A program made the translations under genes and the position numbers. From Pseudoduganella rivuli (GTDB lineage Bacteria > Pseudomonadota > Gammaproteobacteria > Burkholderiales > Burkholderiaceae_D), in contig NZ_WKJJ01000015.1 of NCBI RefSeq assembly GCF_009674485.1, positions 169,564 to 233,563 of the forward strand: a stretch of DNA of 64,000 nucleotides, written 5' to 3'. The notes below the pieces were generated by a model. The model had not been told where the DNA came from. It searched no databases and saw only the letters and a program-made list of their open reading frames with translations. Below, in pieces: positions 37,167 through 45,563 of this stretch (positions are counted from its first letter, which is position 1; each line of letters opens with the position of its first letter).

Positions 37167-39103
37167 ATCAACCACAACATCTGCTGTCCCGCCTGGGTAG
37201 CGTCGCCACCGCAACGGCAGCCGCGATGCTGCTGGCCGCGTGCGCGGGTAACCCCAGTTTCAGGGAAGGCAATGCGCTGCTCGACGCGGGCCAGGTTGAA
37301 CAGGGCATGGCCAAGCTGGAACAGGCGCTGCGCGAAGATCCGCACAATGCGCAATACCGCATCGCGCTGCTGAACCGCAAGGCGGCGCTGGTCAACGGCT
37401 ACACCAGCCGCGCCGAAGCGCAGCGCCAGCAGGGCAACGACGCCGAAGCCGAAGTGCTGTACCGCCAGGCGCTGACGATCGATCCGCACAGCATGGTGGC
37501 GCAGCAAGGGCTGGCGGCGCTGGCGCAGGAACGCCGCCACCGCGCCATCGTGCTGGATGCGGAAAGCCAGTTCCAGCGCGGCGATACGGCGGCCGCCCTG
37601 GATTTGCTGCGTCCCGTGCTGCAGGAAAGACCCGGCCAGCGCGAGGCGCTGCGCCTGAAAGCGCGCATTGCCGATGCGCAGGCGCAGAAAGGCACGGGCC
37701 GGCTGTCGGCCGCGTTCCGAAAGCCCGTCACGCTGCAATTCCGCGATGCGCCGGTCCGTTCCGTGTTCGACTTCATCGGCAAGGTGTCCGGCCTGAATTT
37801 CGCGTTCGACCGCGAAGTCGATCCCAACCTGCGCGCGACGATTTCCGTGCGCGACGCCAGCATCGAGGAAGCCATCGCCATGCTGCTGTCGTCCACGGGA
37901 CTGGAACAGGCCGTGACGGGCGAACGCTCGATCACGATCTTCCCCAACAACCCGCAAAAGGTGAAGGATTACCAGCAATTGATGGTCCGCACCTTCTTCC
38001 TGGCCAATGCGGAAGCCAAGCAGGTGGCGTTCACGCTGAAAACCCTGCTGAAAGCCCGCGACATCGTCACCGACGAGCGCCTGGGCATCATCATCATGCG
38101 CGATACGCCGGACATGGTGCGCATGGCGGAGCGCATCATCGCCGTACAGGACCTGGCCGACCCGGAAGTCATGCTGGAAGTGGAAGTGCTGGAGGTCAAG
38201 CGCTCGCGCCTGCAGGAACTGGGCATCCACTGGCCGGAACAGGCGACCTTGAGCCTGGCGGGCGCCAACGCCACCAGCGTCGGCTCCAACCCGCTGAAAG
38301 TGTCGGACCTCAAACGCATCAACAGCCACAATATCAACCTGGGCCTGGGCGCCACCACCATCAATGCCGGCGCGACCGACACGGACAACAACCTGCTGGC
38401 CAATCCCCGCATCCGCGTGCGCAACAAGGACAAGGCCAAGATCCTGATCGGCGACCGGGTGCCGGTCATCACGGTCACCACCAACAATGGCGTCAGTTCG
38501 GACAGCGTCAATTACGTCGACGTGGGCCTGAAACTCGACGTGGAACCCAATGTGCACCTGGACGATGAAGTGGCCATCAAGATCAACCTGGAAGTGTCGA
38601 ACGTGGTGAAGGAAGTCACCAGCAAATCCGGTACGCAGGCATACCAGATCGGCACCCGCAGCGCGTCGACCGTGCTGCGCCTGCGCGACGGCGAAACCCA
38701 GGTGCTGGCGGGCCTGATCAACGATGAAGACCGCAAGGTGGGCAGCAAGGTGCCCGGCGTGGGCGACTTGCCCATCCTGAACCGGCTGTTCGGCACGCAA
38801 AAGGATGACAGTTCGCGCAGCGAGATCGTGCTGTCGATCACGCCGCGCCTGCTGCGTTCCGTGCGGCGGCCGGATTTGCATGAAGCGGAATTCCTGTCCG
38901 GAACGGAAAGTTCGATTGGCGTGCGCGCCGCGGTGGCGGGGCCCGACCTGGGCGTAACGCAGCCGACGACGGAACCGCCGCCATTCGTGCGCACGCCGAT
39001 GTCCGGCGCCGACGATGCCGGCGCGCCGTCGCCACAATCGCCGCAATCCCAGCCTGCCGACAAGCCTGCCAATGCCGGTCCGGGACCGAAGAAGGTGCAG
39101 TGA
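37163..39103 (+). CDS. gspD: Outer-membrane secretin with N-terminal TPR repeats (GspD/PilQ family)
   Basis: A 646-residue lipoprotein secretin. The lipobox LLAACAG places the acylated Cys near residue 28. TPR-like repeats follow (FREGNALLDAGQVEQGMAKL; GNDAEAEVLYRQALTIDP; GDTAAALDLLRPVL; residues ~32-175), then an STN/N0-N1 region (VTLQFRDAPVRSVFDFIG) and the secretin core with VLEVKRSRLQELGIHWP, GLKLDVEPNVH and ETQVLAGLINDEDR, followed by VPGVGDLPILNRLFG. The C-terminal ~75 residues are a disordered Pro/Ala-rich tail. Translation starts at TTG 37163 behind AGGGGA with a 6-nt spacer. TPR fusion is usual for MSHA-like and Tad-like clusters. Confidence 0.92.
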   Translation: MNQPQHLLSRLGSVATATAAAMLLAACAGNPSFREGNALLDAGQVEQGMAKLEQALREDPHNAQYRIALLNRKAALVNGYTSRAEAQRQQGNDAEAEVLYRQALTIDPHSMVAQQGLAALAQERRHRAIVLDAESQFQRGDTAAALDLLRPVLQERPGQREALRLKARIADAQAQKGTGRLSAAFRKPVTLQFRDAPVRSVFDFIGKVSGLNFAFDREVDPNLRATISVRDASIEEAIAMLLSSTGLEQAVTGERSITIFPNNPQKVKDYQQLMVRTFFLANAEAKQVAFTLKTLLKARDIVTDERLGIIIMRDTPDMVRMAERIIAVQDLADPEVMLEVEVLEVKRSRLQELGIHWPEQATLSLAGANATSVGSNPLKVSDLKRINSHNINLGLGATTINAGATDTDNNLLANPRIRVRNKDKAKILIGDRVPVITVTTNNGVSSDSVNYVDVGLKLDVEPNVHLDDEVAIKINLEVSNVVKEVTSKSGTQAYQIGTRSASTVLRLRDGETQVLAGLINDEDRKVGSKVPGVGDLPILNRLFGTQKDDSSRSEIVLSITPRLLRSVRRPDLHEAEFLSGTESSIGVRAAVAGPDLGVTQPTTEPPPFVRTPMSGADDAGAPSPQSPQSQPADKPANAGPGPKKVQ

Positions 39104-39585
39104 TGGGCCGTTTGCGCCGCCAGCGCGGCTTCACCTTCATCGAACTGATCGTCACGCTGGCCATCATGGGCGTGCTGGCCACGGTGGCCGTGCCGATGGC
39201 GCAGGTGGCGATCCAGCGCGACAAGGAGCGCGAATTGCGCCTGGCGCTGCAGGAAATCCGCGAAGCCATCGATGCGTACAAGCGGGCGTCCGACAATGGC
39301 AGCGTCAAACTGAGCCTGGGCGATTCCGGCTTCCCGAAAACACTGGAAGAACTGGCCGAAGGCGTGCCGGACCAGCGCCACCCGCAAAAGCGGTCCATGT
39401 ATTTCCTGCGACGCATTCCCCGCGATCCGTTCGCGCCGCCCTCGATCGCCAGCGCGGCGGACACCTGGGCCAAGCGCGCCTATGCGTCGGCGCCGGACAA
39501 TCCGACGGAAGGCGCCGACGTCTTCGACGTGGCCAGCCGCTCGGACTTGACAGGCCTGAACGGCATCCCTTTAAAGACATGGTGA
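39103..39585 (+). CDS. Pseudopilin with prepilin N-terminus (first of three)
   Basis: A 160-residue prepilin-like protein. The short basic leader ends in RQRG, then the N-methylated Phe and Glu5 in FTFIELIVTLAIMGVLATVAV. After the helix the domain carries LRRIPRDPFAPP, the conserved motif of GspG-type pseudopilins. ATG 39103 overlaps the secretin stop; a GTG codon lies just before it in frame. Processing needs a PilD/GspO peptidase, which is not in this window. Confidence 0.87.
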   Translation: MGRLRRQRGFTFIELIVTLAIMGVLATVAVPMAQVAIQRDKERELRLALQEIREAIDAYKRASDNGSVKLSLGDSGFPKTLEELAEGVPDQRHPQKRSMYFLRRIPRDPFAPPSIASAADTWAKRAYASAPDNPTEGADVFDVASRSDLTGLNGIPLKTW

Positions 39586-39590
39586 CGGGC

Positions 39591-39968
39591 ATGATGACAA
39601 AAAAGCGCGGCTTCACGCTGATCGAACTGCTGGTGGTGCTGGCCATCATTTCCTTGTTGCTGACCGTCGCCCTGCCCCGCTACTTCGGCTCCGTCGACAA
39701 GTCGAAGGAAGCGGCGCTGAAGGAAAACCTGCGCGTGCTGCGCATCGGCATCGACAAGTATTACGCCGACAAGGGCGAGTATCCGGGCGCCCTGGCCGAC
39801 CTCGTCACCTACCAGTACTTCCGCGCCGTGCCGCTCGATCCGATGACCGATTCCGACAAGACGTGGCAAGCCGTCAGCCCGCAGGCGGCGGGCATGGCCG
39901 GCATTGCGGACGTGCGCAGTGGTGCGCAGGGCAAGACGCGCGACGGCGTTCCCTACAACCAGCTGTGA
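39591..39968 (+). CDS. gspG: GspG-like major pseudopilin (second of three)
   Basis: A 125-residue pseudopilin: leader MMTKKRG, cleavage before Phe, Glu5 in FTLIELLVVLAIISLLLTVAL, and a short globular domain with KENLRVLRIGIDKYYADKGEYP and AVPLDPMTDSDKTW. This is the usual length and layout of the major subunit of a T2SS pseudopilus. ATG 39591 follows GGTGACGGGC; ATG 39579 overlaps the preceding stop and is an alternative. It is the likely main filament protein of this cluster. Confidence 0.88.
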   Translation: MMTKKRGFTLIELLVVLAIISLLLTVALPRYFGSVDKSKEAALKENLRVLRIGIDKYYADKGEYPGALADLVTYQYFRAVPLDPMTDSDKTWQAVSPQAAGMAGIADVRSGAQGKTRDGVPYNQL

Positions 39969-40504
39969 TGCGACAACACCGTATTTCCCGCACCGCCGGC
40001 GGGTTTGCCTACATCTGGACCCTGATGCTGGTGGCGCTGATGGGCAGCGCGCTGGCGATCGGCGGCGAACTGTATGCGACGTCGGCGCGGCGCGACAAGG
40101 AGGCGCAACTGCTGTTCATCGGCCACGAATTCCGCCAGGCGCTGGGACGCTACCTGCAAGCGAAGGGCGCGGGCGGCATGGCGCAATATCCGTTGACCCT
40201 GGACGAATTGCTGCAAGACCCCCGCTTTCCCGGCGCCAAGCGCCATTTGCGGCGGCTGTATACGGACCCGATGACGGGCAAGGCGGAATGGGGACTGGTA
40301 CGGCAGCAGGGACGCATCGTCGGCATTCATTCGCTGTCCGAACAGGCGCCCATCAAGCAAGGCAACTTCCTCGACGACGACCGTGGCTTCAATGGCAAGG
40401 GGCGGTATGCGGACTGGGTGTTCACCTATCCGTCCGACCTGTACACGGGACCGCAGGCGGCGCCGCCACCCGGTATGCCGCGCAACCAGATGACGGGCGG
40501 CTGA
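39968..40504 (+). CDS. Atypical pseudopilin lacking Glu5 (third of three)
   Basis: A 178-residue protein whose start overlaps the preceding stop (TGATG). The leader RISRTAGG is followed by FAYIWTLMLVALMGSALAI: the processing Gly-Phe junction is present but Trp replaces Glu5. The globular part has HEFRQALGRYLQ and the LRRLYTDPMTGKAEWG motif shared with GspG-like proteins. Lack of Glu5 is typical of tip pseudopilins such as GspK. A tip role fits, although the size is smaller than GspK. It is the last gene of the cluster. Confidence 0.8.
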   Translation: MRQHRISRTAGGFAYIWTLMLVALMGSALAIGGELYATSARRDKEAQLLFIGHEFRQALGRYLQAKGAGGMAQYPLTLDELLQDPRFPGAKRHLRRLYTDPMTGKAEWGLVRQQGRIVGIHSLSEQAPIKQGNFLDDDRGFNGKGRYADWVFTYPSDLYTGPQAAPPPGMPRNQMTGG

Positions 40505-40582
40505 ACGGACGGCGCCCGCTGTGCGGCTTTCCTCATGGCGCGATACGATCGCGGCACAAGGCGTTTTCCCCACCGCTAAAGC

Positions 40583-40591
40583 TGCTATCAT
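40583..40591 (+). promoter_or_regulatory. Candidate extended -10 promoter of the M24 peptidase
   Basis: TGCTATCAT at 40583-40591 is an extended -10 box (TGn plus TATCAT), 34 bp before the M24 start codon. No good -35 is visible, as expected for extended -10 promoters. It would restart transcription after the secretion cluster. Confidence 0.4.
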
Positions 40592-40624
40592 CGCCGCCAC
40601 CGGAAATGACCAGGAGTTATCACA

Positions 40625-41854
40625 ATGACCATCGGCGTAGGCGGCAAAACCGCGGAACAAGCCCTGGCGACGCTGTCCGACATGACGGCAGGCGCCATCC
40701 CCATCGGCAAGGACGAACATTTGCAGCGCATCGCGCGCGCGCAAAGCTACATGCAGGCGAATGGCATCGCCGCCATTTACATCAACGCGGGCGCCAACCT
40801 GCTTTACTTTACCGGCACGCGCTGGCACCCGAGTGAACGCATGGTGGGCGCGATCCTGCCTGCACAGGGCGAGATCGAATACATTGCCCCCGCATTTGAA
40901 GAAAGCACCTTGCTGGACTTCATGCTGGTCGAAGGCAAGGTCAATGGCTGGCACGAACATGAAAGCCCGTACCGCCTGTTCATCGATACGTTGCAGCGCA
41001 TGGGCATCAAGCCCGACGCAACCCAGCCGCCCCGCATCGGCATTTGCGAAAGCGCCGCGTTCTTCATTTATGACGGCATCAAGCCGCTGGCCGAAGGCTA
41101 TGCGCTGGAAAACGCCCGTCCCGTGACGGCGCACTGCCGCATGCGCAAGTCGAAAGCGGAAATCGCACTGATGCAGCGCGCCAAGGACATGACCCTGGCC
41201 GTGCACGTGGCCACCGCGTCGATGCTGCGCGAAGGGATCACCACCACCGAAGTCGAGCAATTCATCGCCAGCGCGCACCGCAAGGTCGGCGCACCGGGTT
41301 CGTATTTCGTCATCGTGCTGTTTGGCGAAGCGACGTCGTATCCGCACGGCGTCAGCTACGTGCAGACGCTGAAACAGGGCGACACGGTGTTGATCGACAC
41401 CGGCTGCAAGGTGCACAACTATATTTCCGACATTACGCGCACCTATGTGTACGGCGAGCCGAATGCGCGCCAGCGCAGTGTGTGGGACAGCGAAAAGAAA
41501 GCGCAGGCGGCAGCCTTCGCGGCGGCGCAACTGGGCGCGCCATGCGAAACCGTGGACCAGGCGGCGCGCCGCTCGCTGGAAGAAGACGGCTTCGGTCCGG
41601 GCTACAAGCTGCCCGGCCTGCCGCACCGCACGGGGCACGGCATCGGCCTCGATATCCACGAGTGGCCATACCTGGTTGGCGGCGACAACACGCCGCTGGA
41701 CGTGGGGATGTGCTTCTCGAACGAACCGATGATCGTGGTGCCGGGCGAATTCGGCGTACGCCACGAAGACCACTTTTACATGGCGGAAGACGGTCCGCGC
41801 TGGTTCACCAAACCGGCGCACAGCATCGACGATCCGTTCGGATTGGCGCAGTAA
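40625..41854 (+). CDS. M24-family metallopeptidase (Xaa-Pro aminopeptidase-like)
   Basis: A 409-residue cytosolic enzyme of the creatinase/prolidase fold. The five metal ligands are visible: Asp in LIDTGCKVHNY and Asp in SDITRTY, His in HRTGHGIGLDIHE, Glu in FSNEPMIV and Glu in GVRHEDHFYM. The N-terminal ~170 residues form the creatinase_N domain (INAGANLLYFTGTRWHPSER). It probably cleaves Xaa-Pro bonds using two Mn or Co ions. AGGAG lies 8 nt before the ATG. It is monocistronic. Confidence 0.92.
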   Translation: MTIGVGGKTAEQALATLSDMTAGAIPIGKDEHLQRIARAQSYMQANGIAAIYINAGANLLYFTGTRWHPSERMVGAILPAQGEIEYIAPAFEESTLLDFMLVEGKVNGWHEHESPYRLFIDTLQRMGIKPDATQPPRIGICESAAFFIYDGIKPLAEGYALENARPVTAHCRMRKSKAEIALMQRAKDMTLAVHVATASMLREGITTTEVEQFIASAHRKVGAPGSYFVIVLFGEATSYPHGVSYVQTLKQGDTVLIDTGCKVHNYISDITRTYVYGEPNARQRSVWDSEKKAQAAAFAAAQLGAPCETVDQAARRSLEEDGFGPGYKLPGLPHRTGHGIGLDIHEWPYLVGGDNTPLDVGMCFSNEPMIVVPGEFGVRHEDHFYMAEDGPRWFTKPAHSIDDPFGLAQ

Positions 41855-41862
41855 TGCGCCGG

Positions 41863-41883
41863 GGCGGGCCTGTGCGGCCCGCC
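41863..41883. terminator. Hairpin between convergent genes
   Basis: Perfect 8-bp arms GGCGGGCC (41863-41870) and GGCCCGCC (41876-41883) with a 5-nt loop lie between the M24 stop and the convergent lipoprotein gene. There is no U-tract on either side, so it may be a weak bidirectional terminator. Confidence 0.45.
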
Positions 41884-41901
41884 TGCATGCTTTCCAGCTG
41901 C

Positions 41902-42345
41902 TTATTTAGCGGCTTTAGTGCCCGTGTAGCTCAATTCGGACAGGTCCTTGCGCGCCTGGTCCGCACCCACCAGTTCCGGCACCACGTGGCCAACCATCAG
42001 GCCCATCGACACCGACGTGCGCACGTATTTGGTTTCGCCTTTATCCAGCACGAAGCTGACTTTGTTGGTCGCTTCGGTACTGGTTTGCGCCACGTGGCTG
42101 CCGGCATAGGTATCCACGTAGAAGTAGCCGCCCTGGTGCGAGTTGCCCACTTCGATGCCGTCCAACTGGATCGCCGGTTTCAGCGCGGCGCCCAGCATGC
42201 TCGAGTTACGGTAGAAATACACGCGACCCTGGTCGGCTTTCAGCGCCGGGACGGCGGATTCCGCTTCAGCGAATTTCGGGCCGGTGGCGGCGCAACCCGT
42301 CAATGCCAGGGCCAGGCCGATGGCGGCAAATTTCATCAATTTCAT
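41902..42345 (-). CDS. DUF2846-type lipoprotein
   Basis: A 147-residue lipoprotein: signal peptide with lipobox ALTGC, so Cys18 is likely acylated. The mature domain (RVYFYRNSSMLGAALKPAIQ ... GGYFYVDTYAGSH) matches the DUF2846 family of small beta-rich envelope proteins of unknown function. It is the second gene of a leftward pair, 3 bp after the preceding small lipoprotein gene. Confidence 0.85.
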   Translation of the reverse strand: MKLMKFAAIGLALALTGCAATGPKFAEAESAVPALKADQGRVYFYRNSSMLGAALKPAIQLDGIEVGNSHQGGYFYVDTYAGSHVAQTSTEATNKVSFVLDKGETKYVRTSVSMGLMVGHVVPELVGADQARKDLSELSYTGTKAAK

Positions 42346-42348
42346 TTT

Positions 42349-42720
42349 TTATTCCTGTAGTGTGATGGGAAGGGATGGCTGTTGCGGCGAAAAGCCCCGT
42401 TCAGCCGGGAGATAGAAACCCACCAGGCGGCCTTGCTCGACCACCAGGTAAGCTTCGTGCACGTGCGCCCCCTCCAGCGTGAAAACATCCTTGTGGCGGC
42501 GGTAGACCGTTCCCTGCGGAATGGCGCCAGCCATGGTCCAGAAACTGCCGGCCGGCAGTTTGCGCTCGAACCCCGTCGCCAGCGGCACCACGACTTCGCT
42601 GGCAAGCGACTTCGGAACCAGCGCGGTGGAACCGGTGGCGGGCGTCATCGCGACGGGAACATGCTGGACGGCGGCGCAACCGGCCAGCATCAGGGCTGCG
42701 GCAAAGATGGAAAAACGCAT
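42349..42720 (-). CDS. Small lipoprotein of unknown function
   Basis: A 123-residue predicted lipoprotein beginning MRFSIFAAALMLAGCAAVQH, with a clear lipobox LAGC. The mature domain contains GSFWTMAGAIPQGTVYRRHK and ends in a strand-rich region (EAYLVVEQGRLVGFYLP). I do not recognise the family. ATG 42720 is chosen because the signal peptide begins there. It is paired with the DUF2846 lipoprotein gene and lies beyond the terminator of the phenylacetate operon. Confidence 0.75.
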   Translation of the reverse strand: MRFSIFAAALMLAGCAAVQHVPVAMTPATGSTALVPKSLASEVVVPLATGFERKLPAGSFWTMAGAIPQGTVYRRHKDVFTLEGAHVHEAYLVVEQGRLVGFYLPAERGFSPQQPSLPITLQE

Positions 42721-42813
42721 GGAGTGATTGGGCAAAAAATAATGTCCGCCATCGTAACCGCTAACATGCAGTTGAAAACTCACCAATATTCACGCCCGTT
42801 GCATTTCCATCGG

Positions 42814-42843
42814 AAGAAAAACAGGCGCCACGTGGACGCCTGT
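42814..42843 (-). terminator. Rho-independent terminator of the phenylacetate operon
   Basis: Read leftwards, ACAGGCGTCCACGTGGCGCCTGT (42843 to 42821) forms a 10-bp stem with one mismatch and a 3-nt loop, then TTTTCTTCC. It lies 24 bp after the paaZ stop and ends the long leftward operon. Confidence 0.8.
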
Positions 42844-42867
42844 ATCCGGAAGCGCGCGACGGCGGGC

Positions 42868-44913
42868 TTACTGCTTCTTCATCACCAAGGTCAAAATGTC
42901 ATACGACGCCACCAGCTCATCGTTCTGATTGGTCACCTGCACATCCCACGCCACGACGCCCTGGCCGCGGCCCTGGTCGTCGGTGCGGTTGCGGTCGACC
43001 TTGCGCTTGCAGGTCAGGCGCGCGCGGATGGTGTCGCCGATCGCCACCGGCGTGATGAAGCGCAGGTTGTCCAGGCCATAGTTGGCCAGCACCGGGCCCG
43101 GCGCCGGCGAGACGAACAGGCCCGCCGCCGCCGACAGCACGAAGTAGCCGTGCGCGATGCGCTTGCCGAACTGCGTGTCTTTCGCGGCGATCTCGTCGAA
43201 GTGCATGTAGAAGTAGTCGCCCGAAATGCCGCCAAAGTTGACGATATCGGCTTCGCTCACGGTGCGGCGGTGCGTCAGCAGCGAGTCGCCCATCTGCAAA
43301 TCCTCGAAGTACTTGCGGAACGGGTGGATATCGCTTTCATTGACGGCCGCGCCGCGCACGTATTCACCGGTGACGGCGGCCAGCATGGTCGGCGAACCCT
43401 GCACGGCGGAACGCTGCAGGAAGTGGCGCACCGCGCGGATACCGCCCAGTTCCTCACCGCCGCCGGCGCGGCCGGGACCGCCGTGCTTCAGTTGCGGCAG
43501 CGGCGAACCGTGTCCGGTCGAATCGACCGACGATTCCTTGTCGAGAATGTGCACGCGGCCATGGGTGGCGGCCGCCACCGGCACCGCGTAGGCGGCGGTC
43601 TTCGGATCCTTGGTCACCAGCGTCGACACCAGCGAACCCTTGCCGCGCGCGGCCAGTTCCAGCGCTTCATCGATGCCGTCATAGGTCATCATGGTCGACA
43701 CCGGGCCGAACGCTTCCACGTCGTGCACCGCGTCGTTGACGGACGCATTGCGGCACAACAGCAGGGTTGGCGAGAAGAACGCGCCTTCGCCCACGCCTTC
43801 GCCGACCGGCTTGAAACCATCCCGCTCGCCAAACACGATCTCGTTGCCCTGCGCCAGCATCGCCACGCGCTCGGCCACGTCTTTTTGCTGGTCTTTCGAC
43901 GCCAGCGCGCCCATGCGCACGCCTTCGACGGACGGGTCGCCCACCGTGACTTTCGCCAGGCGTTCGCGCAGGCGCTCCGCCACCGCGTCGACACGGTCGC
44001 GCGGCACGATGATGCGGCGGATGGCCGTACATTTCTGGCCGGCCTTGCCCGTCATTTCACGGGCGACTTCCTTGACGAACAAGTCGAACTCCGCATCGTC
44101 CGGCGTCACGTCCGGCGCCAGGATCGCGCAGTTCAGCGAATCGGCTTCGGCCGCGAACGGGACCGAATTGGCGATCAGGTTGCGGTTGGCGCGCAGCTTG
44201 GCGGCGGTATCGGCCGAACCGGTGAACGTCACCACGTCGGCGCCCGTCAGGCGGTCCAGCAAGTCGCCCGTGCTGCCGATCACCAGCTGCAAGGAGCCGT
44301 CAGGCAGCAGGCCGGATTCATGGATCATGCGCACCACGGCTTCGGTCAGGTAGCTGGTCGCGGTGGCGGGTTTGCCGATGCACGGCATCGCGGCCAGGAA
44401 CGTCGGCGCGAATTTTTCCAGCAAGCCCCAGATCGGGAAGTTGAACGCGTTGATGTGCACGGCCAGGCCGCCGCGCGGTACCAGGATGTGGGTGCCGGCA
44501 AAGCCGCCGCGCTTGCCCAGCGCCATGGCCGGCCCTTCATGCAGCACGTTCGACGATGGCAGTTCGCGGCTGCCCATCGACGCATAGGCGAACAGGGTGC
44601 CAATGCCGCCTTCCACGTCGACCCAGCTGTCCGCGCGGGTGGCGCCGGTCAGGTGCGAAATCGTATACAGCTCTTCCTTGCGCTCCATCAGATACATCGC
44701 CAGCGCTTTCAGGCGCTGCGCGCGCTGCTGGAAGTCCAGCTTCATCAGGGCCGGCACGCCGGTCTTGCGCGCGTACGTGACGGCTTCGGAGAAATCGATG
44801 GTTTCCGCGTGCGTGTGGTAGATCACGCTATTGTTCAACGCGTTATACAGCGGCGTTGCCGCTTCCTTGCCGTGCCAGCGGCCGGCGATCAGGCTTTGCA
44901 GAGTTTGAGGCAT
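42868..44913 (-). CDS. paaZ: Bifunctional oxepin-CoA hydrolase / 3-oxo-5,6-dehydrosuberyl-CoA semialdehyde dehydrogenase (PaaZ)
   Basis: A 681-residue two-domain enzyme. The N-terminal ~520 residues are an NADP aldehyde dehydrogenase with general-base Glu (EADSLNCAI) and nucleophile Cys (GKAGQKCTAIRR). The C-terminal ~150 residues are a MaoC-like (R)-hydratase domain with the Asp/His pair in FGGISGDYFYMHFDE. The hydratase opens the oxepin-CoA ring and the dehydrogenase oxidises the released aldehyde. It is the last gene of the operon, 18 bp after paaY. Confidence 0.95.
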   Translation of the reverse strand: MPQTLQSLIAGRWHGKEAATPLYNALNNSVIYHTHAETIDFSEAVTYARKTGVPALMKLDFQQRAQRLKALAMYLMERKEELYTISHLTGATRADSWVDVEGGIGTLFAYASMGSRELPSSNVLHEGPAMALGKRGGFAGTHILVPRGGLAVHINAFNFPIWGLLEKFAPTFLAAMPCIGKPATATSYLTEAVVRMIHESGLLPDGSLQLVIGSTGDLLDRLTGADVVTFTGSADTAAKLRANRNLIANSVPFAAEADSLNCAILAPDVTPDDAEFDLFVKEVAREMTGKAGQKCTAIRRIIVPRDRVDAVAERLRERLAKVTVGDPSVEGVRMGALASKDQQKDVAERVAMLAQGNEIVFGERDGFKPVGEGVGEGAFFSPTLLLCRNASVNDAVHDVEAFGPVSTMMTYDGIDEALELAARGKGSLVSTLVTKDPKTAAYAVPVAAATHGRVHILDKESSVDSTGHGSPLPQLKHGGPGRAGGGEELGGIRAVRHFLQRSAVQGSPTMLAAVTGEYVRGAAVNESDIHPFRKYFEDLQMGDSLLTHRRTVSEADIVNFGGISGDYFYMHFDEIAAKDTQFGKRIAHGYFVLSAAAGLFVSPAPGPVLANYGLDNLRFITPVAIGDTIRARLTCKRKVDRNRTDDQGRGQGVVAWDVQVTNQNDELVASYDILTLVMKKQ

Positions 44914-44931
44914 GGTGTTCTCTCCAGTCGG

Positions 44932-45543
44932 TTATTTGGCTTCATTCTTGTGTTGATGCAGCGGCAGCGAAGTTTCCCACTCCATCCGCTTGCGGTCCGG
45001 TTCCACTTCGGTCAGCGCATCGACTTCGCGCATGGTGTTCAGCGAGCGCACCGCCAGTTCGTGGTATTGCGCCGTGCCCGAGGTTTTCCATTGGATTTCC
45101 TGGTCCGTGACTTCGCGCATCACGCGCGCAGGCATGCCCACCACCATCGAGCGGGGCGGCACTTCCATGTTCGCTTTCACGAAACTCATGGCCGCGACGA
45201 TGCTTTCCGCGCCGATCACGGCGTTGTCCATCACCACGGCATTCATGCCCACCAGCGCATTGCGGCCGATGCGGCAACCGTGCAGCACGGCGCCGTGGCC
45301 GATATGGCCGTCGACTTCCACCACGGTATCGCAGCCGGGAAAGCCGTGCATCACGCAGCCGTCCTGCAGGTTCGCGCCCTCTTCCAGGATCAGGCGACCG
45401 AAGTCGCCGCGGATCGACGCCAGCGGGCCAACATAGCAGCGCGGCCCGATAATGACGTCGCCGATCAGCACCGCGGTCGGGTGCACGAACGCGGTCGGAT
45501 GCACGACGGGACGGATGCCGTTGATTTCATAGACTTTGACCAT
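44932..45543 (-). CDS. paaY: PaaY thioesterase of the gamma-carbonic anhydrase family
   Basis: A 203-residue left-handed beta-helix protein built of hexapeptide repeats (HPTAFVHPTAVLIGDVIIGP; VEVDGHIGHGAVLHGCRIG) with the metal-binding His residues of the gamma-CA fold. In the phenylacetate pathway PaaY is a thioesterase that removes dead-end CoA esters, complementing PaaZ. Gene order beside paaZ supports this. It follows the livF-like gene by 20 bp. Confidence 0.92.
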   Translation of the reverse strand: MVKVYEINGIRPVVHPTAFVHPTAVLIGDVIIGPRCYVGPLASIRGDFGRLILEEGANLQDGCVMHGFPGCDTVVEVDGHIGHGAVLHGCRIGRNALVGMNAVVMDNAVIGAESIVAAMSFVKANMEVPPRSMVVGMPARVMREVTDQEIQWKTSGTAQYHELAVRSLNTMREVDALTEVEPDRKRMEWETSLPLHQHKNEAK

Positions 45544-45563
45544 AGTGTTTCCTCGTGATTTCC

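Noticed and set aside
42382..45558. A 1058-codon open frame on the + strand opposite paaZ and paaY
   Set aside because: It is antisense to two well-recognised genes, has His/Arg/Gln-rich content typical of the reverse frame of GC-rich genes, and matches no family.
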